This document shows, in pieces, positions 11,478 through 22,283 of a stretch of 64,000 bases of DNA (position 1 is its first letter; each line of letters begins with the position of its first letter). Below the pieces are notes generated by a model. That model ran no database searches and had not been told where the DNA came from. It saw only the letters and a list, made by a program, of their open reading frames with translations. This DNA comes from Akebia trifoliata (lineage: Eukaryota > Streptophyta > Magnoliopsida > Ranunculales > Lardizabalaceae): the NCBI GenBank assembly GCA_017979445.1, contig CM030706.1, forward strand, positions 22,957,884 to 23,021,883. Reading direction: 5' to 3'. A program made the translations under genes and the position numbers.

Positions 11478-12334
11478 CTTGTACAAAGACAAAACTGAGA
11501 TCCTAATGTATGGAACTTAGGCAGGGTACCACACATCAGCGTCAGCTTCCCACAATCACAAAACTGGCTGGATGATCTGTCAGAACCATTGTCAACAAAC
11601 TACACAAGAGAACCTAGTGTTGTAAATATTGAGCCAGTTCAATCGCAAGAAGACTCATTCGTCGAGTCCCCACAGTCCTTCATGGACTGCATGGACATCT
11701 TGTTCGGAGGGGATTCCGAATGGGGTTAAAAAGAAGAAGAAAGAGAGCCCGCTAAGGCGGAAGTCGCAACATGCGAAGAAGAAATATCATTATCCCCCTT
11801 TCAAATCGATTAGGGATCTGTCATAATTCCACCCACCCTACAAGTATCCGGACTTGACGACAGTCACCCGGAAGTAATGGTCATATCTGAACCGTTAAGG
11901 GAGCCACCCTCCCAACCTATCCACCCTGCAGAACAAGGGTGAGTCTTCAAGAATTAGGAAGAGTACTCAATAACTTACAAGGCCGCCATGGGGTCCAGAA
12001 TCCCTACGGCCTCCAAAAAAAATGCCATTAGCAAAATCTCATCTGCCTGAGGACCATAATGAGCCCTCATCCTCGGAGTAAGACTGTTTTGGGGGCTCAC
12101 CTTCGTAGCTAATGAATTTGCATTATTTTTCTTCATCTTGTTTCAGGTATACGGGTAGTTCACAAAATCCAAAAAAATTAAAAATCTTTAAAAATTCAAA
12201 AAAATTAAAAATCTTTCAAAATTCAAAAAAATCAAAAACTCTTCAAAATTCAAAAAAATCAAATATTTTCAAAAATTCAAAAAAATCAGAAATCTTCAAA
12301 ATACCTAAGGTTTCCAAAGAATTTCCTCGGTTGA
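11478..12334 (+). other. Non-coding, intron-like stretch between protease and RT of E1
   Basis: No frame continues from protease to RT over 857 bases. Near its end lies TTTTTCTTCATCTTGTTTCAG (about 12127-12146, only the last bases needed), a good 3' splice acceptor, followed by a ~24-bp AT-rich tandem repeat (12160-12305, TTCAAAATTCAAAAAAATC type). Ogre elements are known to carry an intron between protease and RT, which makes splicing the likeliest reading. No donor could be fixed. Confidence 0.55.
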
Positions 12335-14488
12335 ATGAATCTTGTGACAGAACAGAGTATGAAAGAGATGAATACGACTTTGACCTCAAGCTCGACTTTG
12401 ATCTCATTAGAGGAAGAGGTTGAATATCATCCAAAAAAAATCAAAGAACTCATAGAACATCACGAGAAATGTGTTCAGCCAAATATAGAGGATACAAACT
12501 CAGTGAACATAGGCACCGAAGATGACCCACGGATCGTTAAAATCGGAGCCCTATTAACGATTGAGCAGAAAGAGGAGATAACAAAGTTTTTACAACAGTA
12601 TCAAGATGTCTTCGCATGGTCCTATCAAGACATGTCTGGTTTAGACACAGATCTAGTCGTCCACAAGTTACCTATCAAATCGAGAAGCAAGTCAATCAAG
12701 CAAAAATTACGAAGGTTGAAACCAGAGTGGACACTTAAAGTCAAATACGAAGTAATGAAGCAGTTCCAAGCAGGGTTTCTCGCAGTATCCACCTACCCTG
12801 AGTGGCTTGCCAATGTTGTTCCTATACCAAAGAAAGATGGAAATGTGCGCATGTGTGTGGACTACCGTGATCTGAATAAAGCCAATCCTAAAGATGACTT
12901 TCCATTATCTCACATCGACACTCTGGTTGATAATACAGCTGGGCACGGTATGTTTTCCTTCATGGATGGCTTCTCAGGTTATAATCAGATAAAAATGGCG
13001 AAAGAAGATCAAGAGAAGACTGCATTCATTACACCTTGGGGTACCTTTCATTATAAGGTTATGCCATTTGGTCTCAAGAACGCTGGGGCAACTTACCAAC
13101 GAGCCATGATGGCCTTATTTCATGACATGATCCACAAAGAGATAGAAGTATACGTGGACGACATGATAGCTAAATCCAATCTCGACGAGGATCATCTGGT
13201 AAACTTGAAGAAACTGTTTGATCGATTAAGAAACTACAGCTTAAGACTTAATCCAGCAAAATGTGTATTTGAGGCCACGTCAGGAAAGCTATTGGGGTTC
13301 ATTGTCAGCAGAAGAGGCATCGAAGTCGATCCAGCTAAAACGAAGTACATCATAAATATGGAGCCACCCAAATCAGAGAAAGAGATCTAGGGATTCCTAA
13401 GGAGAATTCAGTACATTAGTCGGTTCATCGCACAACTAACTCCGATATGTGAGCCAGTATTCAAATTACTGAAGAAAAATGAGCCAAAAGAATGGAATGA
13501 AGACTGTCAGGAAGTTTTTGACAAGATTAAGAGATATCTGCTTAATCCACCAGTCTTAGTTCCACCTACACCAGGTCGACCTCTACTGATGTATCTTTCC
13601 GTGCAAGAAAACTCCATGAGCTGTGTACTGGAGCAACATGATGAAACTTGTCAGAAAGAGCGAGCCATCTACTACCTTAGCAAGAAGTTCACAAGTTACA
13701 AGATAAACTATTCGACTATTGAGAAGACATGTTGTGCCCTTGTCTGGGCACCACAACGGCTACGCCACTACTTACTTAGTTACTCGACCATGCTCATTGC
13801 TCGGATGGACCCCTTGAAGTACCTCTTCGAGAAATCGGCGCTAACAGGACGCACCGCAAAATGGCAACTACTATTATCTGAGTTTGACATTACCTATGTT
13901 ACTCAAAAAACCATTAAAGGACAAGCCATTGCTGACTACTTTGCGGAGTACCCTTTACCCGATTATGAGCCACTAAAGACAAATTTTCCTGATGAAACCA
14001 TTTTGTTTGCTGAAGCCGAGAGCGACGATGAAGAATCTAGTTGGAAAATGTATTTCGATGGAGCAGTAAATCAAAAGGGAAATGGAATTGGGGTAGTCCT
14101 GGTCAAGTCAGATGGAACTCATATCCCCATTGCAGTTAGATTAAGGTTTCAATGTTCCAACAACGAAGTTGAGTACGAAGCATGCATTGTGGGGTTGAAA
14201 GCAGCGATCGACCTCGGAGTGGATGAAATAGATGTATTCGGAGGCTCAAGTCTGGTCGTCTACCAGACAACGGGAGAATGGAAGACCCGAAAACAGAGAC
14301 TAGTTCCTTATCATGAGTATCTCGAAGATCTAAGCTCAAATTTCGTCCGGATCTCATTTACTTATATGCCGAGAGCCAAGAATCAGTTTGCAGATGCATT
14401 GGCTACTTTGGCATCAATGATCAGCATCTCCGAAGATACCATAGTTGACCCTCTTGAGATTGGTATTCAAGATGAGCCAGCATATTGA
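12335..14488 (+). pseudogene. pol: E1 reverse transcriptase and two RNase H regions
   Basis: Ty3/gypsy pol, all in the same frame as the integrase that follows. RT: CVDYRDLNKANPKD, FMDGFSGYNQIKM, MPFGLKNAGATYQ and the catalytic YVDD (13151-13162) are intact. A TAG at 13388-13390 replaces a Gln codon just before GFLRRIQYISRF. The first RNase H region runs from about 13590 to 13960 (YYLSKKFTSYKINYS, DPLKYLFEK). A second, plant-type RNase H starts at about 14040 (WKMYFDGAVNQKGNG, NNEVEYEACIVGLKAA). Its third catalytic Asp appears replaced by Gly (VFGGSSLVV; family VxGDSxLV), and the end reads KNQFADALATLASM. The stop at 14486-14488 replaces an expected Trp. Copying of element RNA would no longer be possible without read-through. 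Confidence 0.92.
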
Positions 14489-15706
14489 TTGCCTGTGGAG
14501 ATCGAAGAACCTGAAGAAAAACCATGGTATGCAAACATCAAGGCATTCTTAGAAGATCGAACTTTCCAACCCGATGCCACGACAACCGATTGAAAGACTA
14601 TTCAGAGATTGGCAGGACAGTTCTTCTTGAGTAGTGGAGTCTTATACAAAAAGTCTCCCCACGAGATCTTCCTCAGGTGTGTAACAGAAGTAGAAGCTCG
14701 ACGCTTAATGAGAATGGATTACTACTGGATGACTATGGAGAGCGACGGGTACCAACATTTTCGGAAATGTCACTTGTGTCAAATCTATACCAACAAGATC
14801 AATGCGCCATCTTCCGAATTGCACAATATGATTTCTCCCTGGCCTTTTTCACTATGGGGCATGGATGTCATCGGGCAGATCAATCCCCAAGCTTCCAATG
14901 GGCATCGCTTCATCTTAGTCGCCATCGACTACTTTACAAAATGGGTAGAAGCAGCATCTTACGCCAATGTTACAAGGGGCAATGTCTTGAAGTTTGTGAA
15001 GAAAAACATCATATGTCGGTACGGCCTCCCAAGCGGGATAGTAACTGATAATGCCAAAAATCACAAGAACAAAGACATGTCTAAGATGTGCAAGGATTTT
15101 CAGATCACCCATCACAACTCAGTCATTTACAGACCAAAGATGAATGGTGCAGTCGAAGCCGCTAACAAAAACATCAAGAAGATCATCGAGAAAATGACCG
15201 TTACTTACAAGGATTGGCACGAAATGTTATCCTTCGCTCTACATGTTTATCGAACGTCAATCCAAACTTCGACTGGGGTAATGCCTTATTCACTGGTCTA
15301 CGGAATGGAAGCAATCTTACCTGTTGAGGTCGAGATTCCCTCCCTTCGAATATTAAAAGAAGTTGAATTGGATGAAGCAGAATGAGTCCAAGCCCAATTC
15401 GATCAATTGAACTTAATAGAGGAGAAACGACTTTCAACAATTTTTCATGGGCAAACTTATCAACGGAGTATAGCACGAGCTTATGACAAGAAGGTTCAAC
15501 CTAGAGAGTTCTCGCCAGGAGATCTTGTCTTGAAGAAGATTTTGCCAATACAAGAAGATACGAGAGGGAAGTTCCGTCCGAATTACGAGGGGCCATTTGT
15601 AGTCCAAAAGGTACTGTCTAGAGGGGCGCTAATCCTTACAGAGATGGATAGGGAAGTCTTTTCACAACCGATCAACGCTGATACCGTAAAAAAATATTAT
15701 ACCTAA
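14489..15706 (+). pseudogene. int: E1 integrase
   Basis: Integrase, same frame as RT, with stops at 14486-14488, 14591-14593 and 15383-15385 (the last replaces Trp in the DEAEWVQ context). The catalytic triad is visible: WGMDVIG, GIVTDNAK and NGAVEAANKN. The N-terminal HHCC zinc finger keeps only its cysteines (KCHLCQ); about 25 residues carrying both histidines are missing between EARRLM and YYWMTMES (about 14715), an apparently in-frame deletion compared with A. The C-terminus has the usual FSPGDLVLKK, FRPNYEGPFVV and TVKKYY features, and the frame ends at 15706. Confidence 0.92.
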
Positions 15707-17680
15707 AGTCATTCCTTGGGATGAAGAGATGGCATCTTTCTACTACCAGAACAATTATCTACCCATAGTTAGCCTTTTTTGAGCCATCACATTCATTTCT
15801 TAACCTAGGATCGGGGCAAGTCACCACCATAAAAAAAAAATTCATCAAAAGTCAAAACAAAAATACCAAAGTATACTCCTGGCCCGCATGAGGATAAATT
15901 GTGAACGACTAAAAGTACAAAAAAATCAAAAAGTCAAAAATCTCGAATCGTTGATCTTAAGCTCGACCCAAATCTCCTACCTAAATGAGTTTGTGAGACG
16001 CTGGGAGGAGACATAGATCATATTTTAGAAATAAAAATAGACCAACGCCGTGTCCATCCTTTACCTAAATAAATCTAGATTCAACCTTTCTTATCGTGCC
16101 ATAACCCTAACCTAAGCCTACGTTTCGTCCTATTTAAAGTCCTCTTAGATCAGGGAATGGCTCAAGGTAAACTCGATCAAGGTGGAAATATTCATGAAAA
16201 ACATCGTCAGGGTATGGTTGATTTTGCTACTTAATTCAGATTTCAAGCTACCAAAGTCGTTGGAAGACCCGAGAGGGGAGACCAGATCGAACATTCGAAA
16301 AAAAAGAACGACTCAAAGTGTAAAGTCATTAATCTCGAAGCTCAACTTGAGTCACCGCACCATGAAAATCGTCGGAGGAACTCGAGAGGGGAGTCCAGAT
16401 TTGTTACTCAAGAAAGTGCGCCACTAGAACAGTAGATTGTTCGATCTCGTAGCTCAACTTGAGTCACCAAGCCACGAGGGGCACAGAGAAATCAATGAGG
16501 TATTCAAAGTGAAAATCTATAAAGCAAGCATAGACTGAAAGGGCATGGTGAAAACCCGTCAGGGCACCGTGAGTAAAAAAATTAGTCTATGGCAAGATCA
16601 AAACCACCGGCACGATGAAAACCCAAAAAGGGCGTCGATGCGTAAAAATGTGGAAATCGGGTCTAGTGAAAATCGTAACTGGTGCCAGGGGCAAAAATGA
16701 AAAAAAAAAAAAACAACTCTTGGCCTGCAAATGTATAAACTGTAAACCGCAAAAAACTCGAAGTCCTCAACGTTCCAACAGATGCAACTAAGATAACTTA
16801 GTCAAAATTCTCAGTCTCGGGGATGACTCTAAAGAGGCTAAGGATTAGTTGACAGTTGTATCATCGACATTTGGCAAAGGCACCATGATCGTTAACTTTC
16901 AGAGTTTTCAAACACAGTTTGTCACAGATTATTCGACAAAGGCAATCTTTTAAAACCTAAAACAAAAAAACGCATCATCAAAATTACTATTTTTGGCCTA
17001 TGACGAAGAATCTAGGATTTTTCTTAAAATCAAGAGTTTTCGAAAATAATAGATATATCTGAGGCCACTACGTAAAAAAACTATTTCATTCATTTCAAAT
17101 AGTGCTACATCATTCTCATTAAAAGTAGGGTACAAGAAGGAATAACGGGCGAAGAGCCACTCAAGCATTTTCCTGAGAAGCGTAGTAGGCATCAAGTCAT
17201 CCTCTAAGACTTTGATCTGAACAGCTTGGTCAACAATGATTCTCTCCATATCCGAGGCATGATGACACATCAAATACTCAAAATATCATACCATTATGCA
17301 AGTCTCTCTCAAAGACGGTCACGCTACGCTAAGCTCTTTCAAGATGATCCTATAACTTCCATGAAGGGGAAACTAAGTTCAAAATTCAAAATCGACGAGG
17401 GAAAGAGGAAAAAATATCTCAAAATTGCAGTGCATGGTTTAAAACGTCGATCACTTTCAAAAAATATAAAAAAATCAATCCAAGATTTCAAACGAGTTCC
17501 GTGCCACGAAATTAAGGGTTTCAAAAACGTTAACCCTGTCAGACCCTGTGTTTGGGTAGCCACATCTTACAAAATGCCTCAATCCATCTGAATTTTTTTC
17601 ATCATGCAACAAACTATTTCGAATTCGTGCAAATAAAGGGTCTAGTTCATTATTTGCAGTACTTTGCAAGCAACTCTTGC
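15707..17680 (+). other. E1 3' untranslated region
   Basis: Non-coding. It contains a diverged ~110-bp duplication (GAGAGGGGAG recurs near 16272 and 16384, with CTCAACTTGAGTCACC after each), a poly-A run at 16697-16711, and short frames on both strands without recognisable domains (for example 16998-17273 minus, 17226-17591 plus). I see no terminator or further gene. Confidence 0.65.
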
Positions 17681-17693
17681 AAAGAGGGACAGC
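17681..17693 (+). other. E1 polypurine tract
   Basis: AAAGAGGGACAGC directly before the 3' LTR, the expected place for plus-strand DNA priming. B has AAAAGAGGGG and A has AAAGAAGGG in the equivalent place. Confidence 0.7.
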
Positions 17694-19783
17694 TGTAGAC
17701 ACCCCAATTTGTACGAACCCGTTAGAAAAATCCAAATTTCCTCGAATTGATTCCGATTTAGAACTCAAGCCTCTCAATGGGCCCGCATTGCCACTTGGCA
17801 ACATTATTCATGTATACATGCATACATGCATTATCTTATATCATTTTACATACCCATACCTTGTCCCTAATCCAAGCTAATTCTACTTACTTCCATGATC
17901 CGATCCGAACCTATGTCCATTCTCCAACCTAACCCAACTCCAAAATCCAAGTCCATATCCTAAATCCAAATTCAAATCCATATCCATATCCTAAATCCAT
18001 TTCCTAATCCAACCTAAGCCCAAAACCAAATCCATTCTAAGCCTAACACCAAGTCTATTATCTCACACCTCCTAAAAGATGCACATGTTGATCTCTCATA
18101 AGCCCTCAATACCCAATGTATTATCTAATTGGTGAGTCAACTCTTTCTTTTGAAAATCTCAAAATGCCCTTTCCAAAAAGCTTAGTCAAATTAAAAAGAT
18201 ACTTTGGTCTTTGGTAATAATCTATAAAGTTGAGAGAATTTTCAATCATACCCCCAAAAGGTGAGAATCTTAAAGTACATAAATGGAGTTCTCCCATTAC
18301 TCCATTTCAACAATATATTTCCACCCTTGCTTTGTGTGCTATTTACAAATGAACCAAGGTTTACTTTTCACCTACCACTTCACCTTTACACATGTCATTC
18401 TCCTACTCACCCTCCCAAAAGTACTTTTATTCTCCCATTGGTCCATTTTAAAAATATACTTCCACCCTTGCTTTATGTGTTATTTACAAAGGAATTAGAG
18501 TCTACTTTTTACCTACCACTCCACCTTTACATATGTCACTCCCTTATTCACCCTCCTAAAAGTACTTTTTGTTCTCTCACCTCTATTTATCAAAAAACCA
18601 AAGATCAAAGAATGCTTTTAGGATTTCTTCACAAATGTCATCTTTACCCTCATACATATGAAAAATTCAAAAAGAAATAACATAAACCTCATGTCCATTT
18701 TCTTTATTTTTTGGGTTAGACCACTTTATCCCCAAAAGTTCTCCAAAAACTCTATAAATACCCTCATTTTCTATGAACAATTCATGCTCTCAAGCCCCCA
18801 TCTTTCAACCTAAAACTCTACCAAAATCTCTACTCATCTCTCATCTCTTAACTTTCAACTCTACTCATCTCTCAACCTTCAACTCTCTCAACCCCACCCT
18901 CAACTACATCCTTCAACTCTCAAGTTCATTACTCAAGCTCAAGTTATTTCAAGATTTCCAAAAGGGACAAGGTGAGACAATAATTATTTATTTATCTTTT
19001 AACTTGCATCTTCTTTTTCTATCCCTCTCTTTTTTATTTTTTGAAGCCTTTAGGATGTAATGAAGAACCCTCCTTCATCCCGAGTAGATTGAACCTCAAC
19101 CTTGGGCATGGAATGCTTGAGGCAATTTGGTTGAAAGGATAGAGGTTGAAGCCCTTTTTAACCCATTCTCATATCATGCATCATAATGTATACTATGCAC
19201 ACATCACACATGTTAGGCTATGATGAAGAAACGTGTAACTCTCTTGATGGGGTTAAAACACTAAGTTTCTAGCTAAGCATGCATGCATTAAGGTTATAGA
19301 TCTAAGAGAACTCCATTCATGGAACTTCTCTAAAATCCTAAACCAACATCTCAACTCATGCAAAAGTGTGTTGACTCCATAGAATATCTTCTTACCATAA
19401 GATATTTCTTATGTCAACACCAACATCAAATCCTCTTCCAAAGAGGTACATACACACCATGTGCACCCACCCACTTCATGCATCCCATGCATTTTACTTG
19501 TTATGCTAATCTTTTTCAAAAATGGCCAAATTCAAAGGTAACCACCTTAGGTGGAGAGAATGGGGTACTTAACACCTTCCCCATTCTCTAACCAAATCCC
19601 CTTACCTAGATCTTAGGTAGACCATACCTTTTCCATGATTGAGAGTCACTATAATGTCATGAAAAAATGGTTTTCAAAAGAATTGATTCGGGTGCCCATT
19701 TATACCCATTTCTAAAAAAAAAATGGTGGTGACTCCAAACAACGTAGTATTGAGGTTCAAGGATGAACATTCTCATGTCTACA
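17694..19783 (+). repeat. E1 3' LTR
   Basis: Direct repeat of 2032-4187 with the same termini. It has two instead of three 142-bp units, a small extra block of CCATATCCTAAATCC-type sequence near 17940-18000, and scattered substitutions. TATA box at 18753-18760. The LTRs have clearly diverged, so insertion is not recent. Confidence 0.95.
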
Positions 19784-19788
19784 TGGGG
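19784..19788. repeat. Target site duplication of E1, right copy (TGGGG)
   Basis: Identical to 2027-2031. Joining the two flanks restores a sequence like the reverse complement of B around 51890. Confidence 0.93.
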
Positions 19789-20819
19789 CATCAGTACCAT
19801 CTGATCAGGTGACTCTGAAAGGTATATCGATGTGTCCAGGCTGGAGTGACCTGAGCCACACGGTCACATGTCTCGTTTGCCAACATAGTACTAGTACGTG
19901 GTCAGTCCCTTTATGAGATGCCAAACCATTTATGGAAGCTACAATTCTTGACTCGTACCCATAGGTATATCAAAGATGGTCTAAGTACATCAGTTGCACT
20001 TCTTGGTCAAAACCAGTGCCTAAGCGAGATCCTGCACCAATGTACTATGATATTAGGAGGATAGACTATGTCTATTCTAGAAAAGAGGTGACTTAAGAGT
20101 ACTTTTGCTCAAGCATCGGGTGCCATATCTAATTTGGGGATTAAACAGGCTGTTTTTGACTTCAAAGAAATGAGTTGAAGTTTTAGATTATCACCTATGC
20201 GGTATATCAAACCAGGCCACCACGTACCGTCTGATTGAGTACGCTCGAGAGGTATATAGGTGTATTTGAGCAAGGGTAGCTAGATAAAAATGCATTGTAC
20301 ATAGTAAGCTTAGAGTCTAGAAACCTCCCCTGTACGTCACGACTCGAACTTATCGTAGGTGTTCCCAAGTTGTTTATTGAATGGGACTTTGTGAATGATA
20401 GATGTATGTAAATGATGAGATCAGAACGTATGGTTGTCCTCAAAGATTAAAGTTTTTATTTTACCTGATTAAAATGGGTGCACCGACCTAATAAAGAATC
20501 TATTTGTTGCAATAATTCATAATGACCCAATCCATCTCGACCCAACAATCATAATGGGCTGAGCCATTTAAATCAAAATGGAAATCAAATTCTTTTCTAA
20601 ATTTGGATTTCAACCCATTTTCAAAGGGGAAAAATAGTTTACAAAAGGAAAGTATTTTCCAGAAAAAGTATTTTTCAAAAGAAGTATTCTCTAGAAAAAA
20701 TATTTTCCAAAAAAAAGTATTTTCCAGAAAATATTTTACATAAGAACAAGAGAAAAAGTAATTGATATTTTACATGGACCTTGGAAGTGTACTAAAATAC
20801 CTTTTTGTGTCATACCAGG
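19789..20819 (+). other. Leader of element A, right part
   Basis: Non-coding leader. The string GGTATATC recurs near 19828, 19970 and 20199 in related ~200-bp blocks (also at about 2014 on the other side of E1). The shared leader motif lies at 20010-20150. From 20290 to 20780 the sequence matches B's duplicated segment (reverse complement of 53840-53390 and 54810-54360). At 20640-20740 short AAGTATTTTCCAGAAA-type repeats occur. The last bases, TTTTTGTGTCATACCAG, resemble a splice acceptor directly before the ORF1 ATG. Confidence 0.65.
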
Positions 20820-21978
20820 ATGCTAGCCACAGGCAATAACTCGATCGACCAGTTAGTCAAAACAATTGTCATTGGGATGCACCCTGTAGAGAAGATCAAC
20901 TTTGGGAAATTCATGCTGAGATGTGTTCTCTACTTCCACGAGTTTGAAATAGATTGAAACTTGTTGCGTCCTATGGGTAAGCGCTGGAACCTTCACATAT
21001 TCCATATTGGGCATATGCACTTGTGCCCCACTCATGAGGACTATTGTGGCATCATGGGGATATCTGCTTCAGGACCTTTAGTCAGGCCCTCATTGAAGAT
21101 AGGATATTCTGGTGACCTCGCCATGGGATTGAACATTTCAAAAGAAGAAGCCAAGGCCCTAGTCCATAATTGGAGATTGGACTTCGTACCTTTACTGGGC
21201 CCGTATCGCTCCTACAGTCATCCCGTCAATGTAAAACCAGAAGCTTGGCGAGCCACTAGAGATAACCGTCTGTGCTTAGGAATCTTAGCCGAATACATAC
21301 TAACCTCCAAAAGTGATGGTCAAACTGTCCCTGAGTCCTTCATAGACATAGTCTCCCAACTCTCAAGGAAAGCCAACCCTGTACCTCTTATCCTAACTGA
21401 AACCTTCTCAGGTCTAAATGCCATAAAGAATGGTGAGAGGAAAAGTTTCAAAGGAAGCCCACACCTACTTTATATGTGGCTGTGATAGTCTAAAAATTGT
21501 AGATGTCCCTTTAAACCTCGAGTATGGGCCAGAACACTTTTCCAAAAGAAACCTGTTAGTGCATCACAACTCAGTCAAAGCTTGGAGCAAATGGTTAGAT
21601 TCTCACCTTACTCGTCATGTCTGTTTAAGGTGCCCTTGGTGGATGACTGATCCCCCTGTTCTAGGAACCAAGGGATCCTATTATATTCGTTTGTTCAAAC
21701 TAGAAGAAATATCTTTCTACTAACCTGCATTGATCCCAGAGCAGTATGACGTACCCATAGAGTTATCTTTACCTCAGCACAAAGCTTTCTTCCCTCCCGA
21801 GCCATTGACTGAAAAGTTAGTGTATCTCATTGAGAAGGTTTGGAACAAACGCATCTTAAGGTATCTAGATGGACCAACAGAATTCAAAGAACCAGTTGTT
21901 AGAGCCAAAAGGATCAAGCCTGATAGTAATCTTGATGACCATCAAGACAAAGCCAAGCGTCCATGTAAAAAATAATTT
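20820..21978 (+). pseudogene. ORF1 of element A (extra protein ahead of gag)
   Basis: Tat/Ogre elements often encode an additional protein upstream of gag, of unknown biochemical role; this looks like one. The start at ATG 20820 (MLATGNNSIDQL) follows an acceptor-like CCAG. The frame is broken by TGA at 20955-20957, a frameshift near 21440 and a TAA at 21721-21723; the remainder reads on to 21975. Recognisable stretches are CPTHEDYCGIMGIS and GPLVRPSL in the first part, LCLGILAEYILT in the middle and WPWWM-like RCPWWMTD later. The ending is basic (KAKRPCKK). These resemble the plant retroelement domain of DUF7745 type; I cannot search to confirm this. E1 and B have no equivalent. Confidence 0.72.
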
Positions 21979-22283
21979 AAGTCAAATTTGTTACGTTTCT
22001 TTGTCAATCATTTTCAATAAAGCTATTTTTCTTTTGAATAAACATTTACTTCCCTTTTGAATGATCATTGCGCGAATGGATTATTTAATGGATTGGTGCA
22101 CAAACTTCAATAAAATGACTCATTAAAATGTTATCAAGGGGGTAACATTGAAATTGATTAAATCTACCTTTGATGGGGTCATATAGGTTTATCATTACGC
22201 CCAAACTCCAGCGTCCACCACCTAGTTGGAGTCGTAAGTCGAATCGGTTAGAGCGAATGTCAGTACCAAGTCAATAGGCAGAA
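21979..22283 (+). other. Spacer between ORF1 and gag of A
   Basis: About 300 bases, AT-rich at first. Nothing recognisable apart from a good initiation context (GCAGAAATGGC) for gag at its end. Confidence 0.6.

Larger units (their letters stand above)
2032..19783 (+). mobile_element. Element E1: complete Tat/Ogre-like LTR retrotransposon, 17.75 kb
   Basis: Bounded by two long direct repeats (2156 and 2090 bp) that start TGTAGACACCCC and end ATGTCTACA, with a perfect 5-bp target duplication. A tRNA-Arg type PBS follows the 5' LTR, and a purine-rich tract precedes the 3' LTR. Internal order: leader with two tandem arrays, gag, protease with G-patch, a non-coding intron-like stretch, RT, two RNase H regions, integrase, 3' UTR. 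There is no ORF1 between PBS and gag, unlike A. The pol frame is uninterrupted apart from four stop codons. It inserted into A's leader; the empty site survives in B at about 51890. Confidence 0.95.

Noticed and set aside
16998..17273. 91-codon antisense frame in the 3' UTR of E1, as a possible aORF
   Set aside because: No resemblance to antisense proteins of Tat elements that I can recognise, and no supporting feature; left as non-coding.
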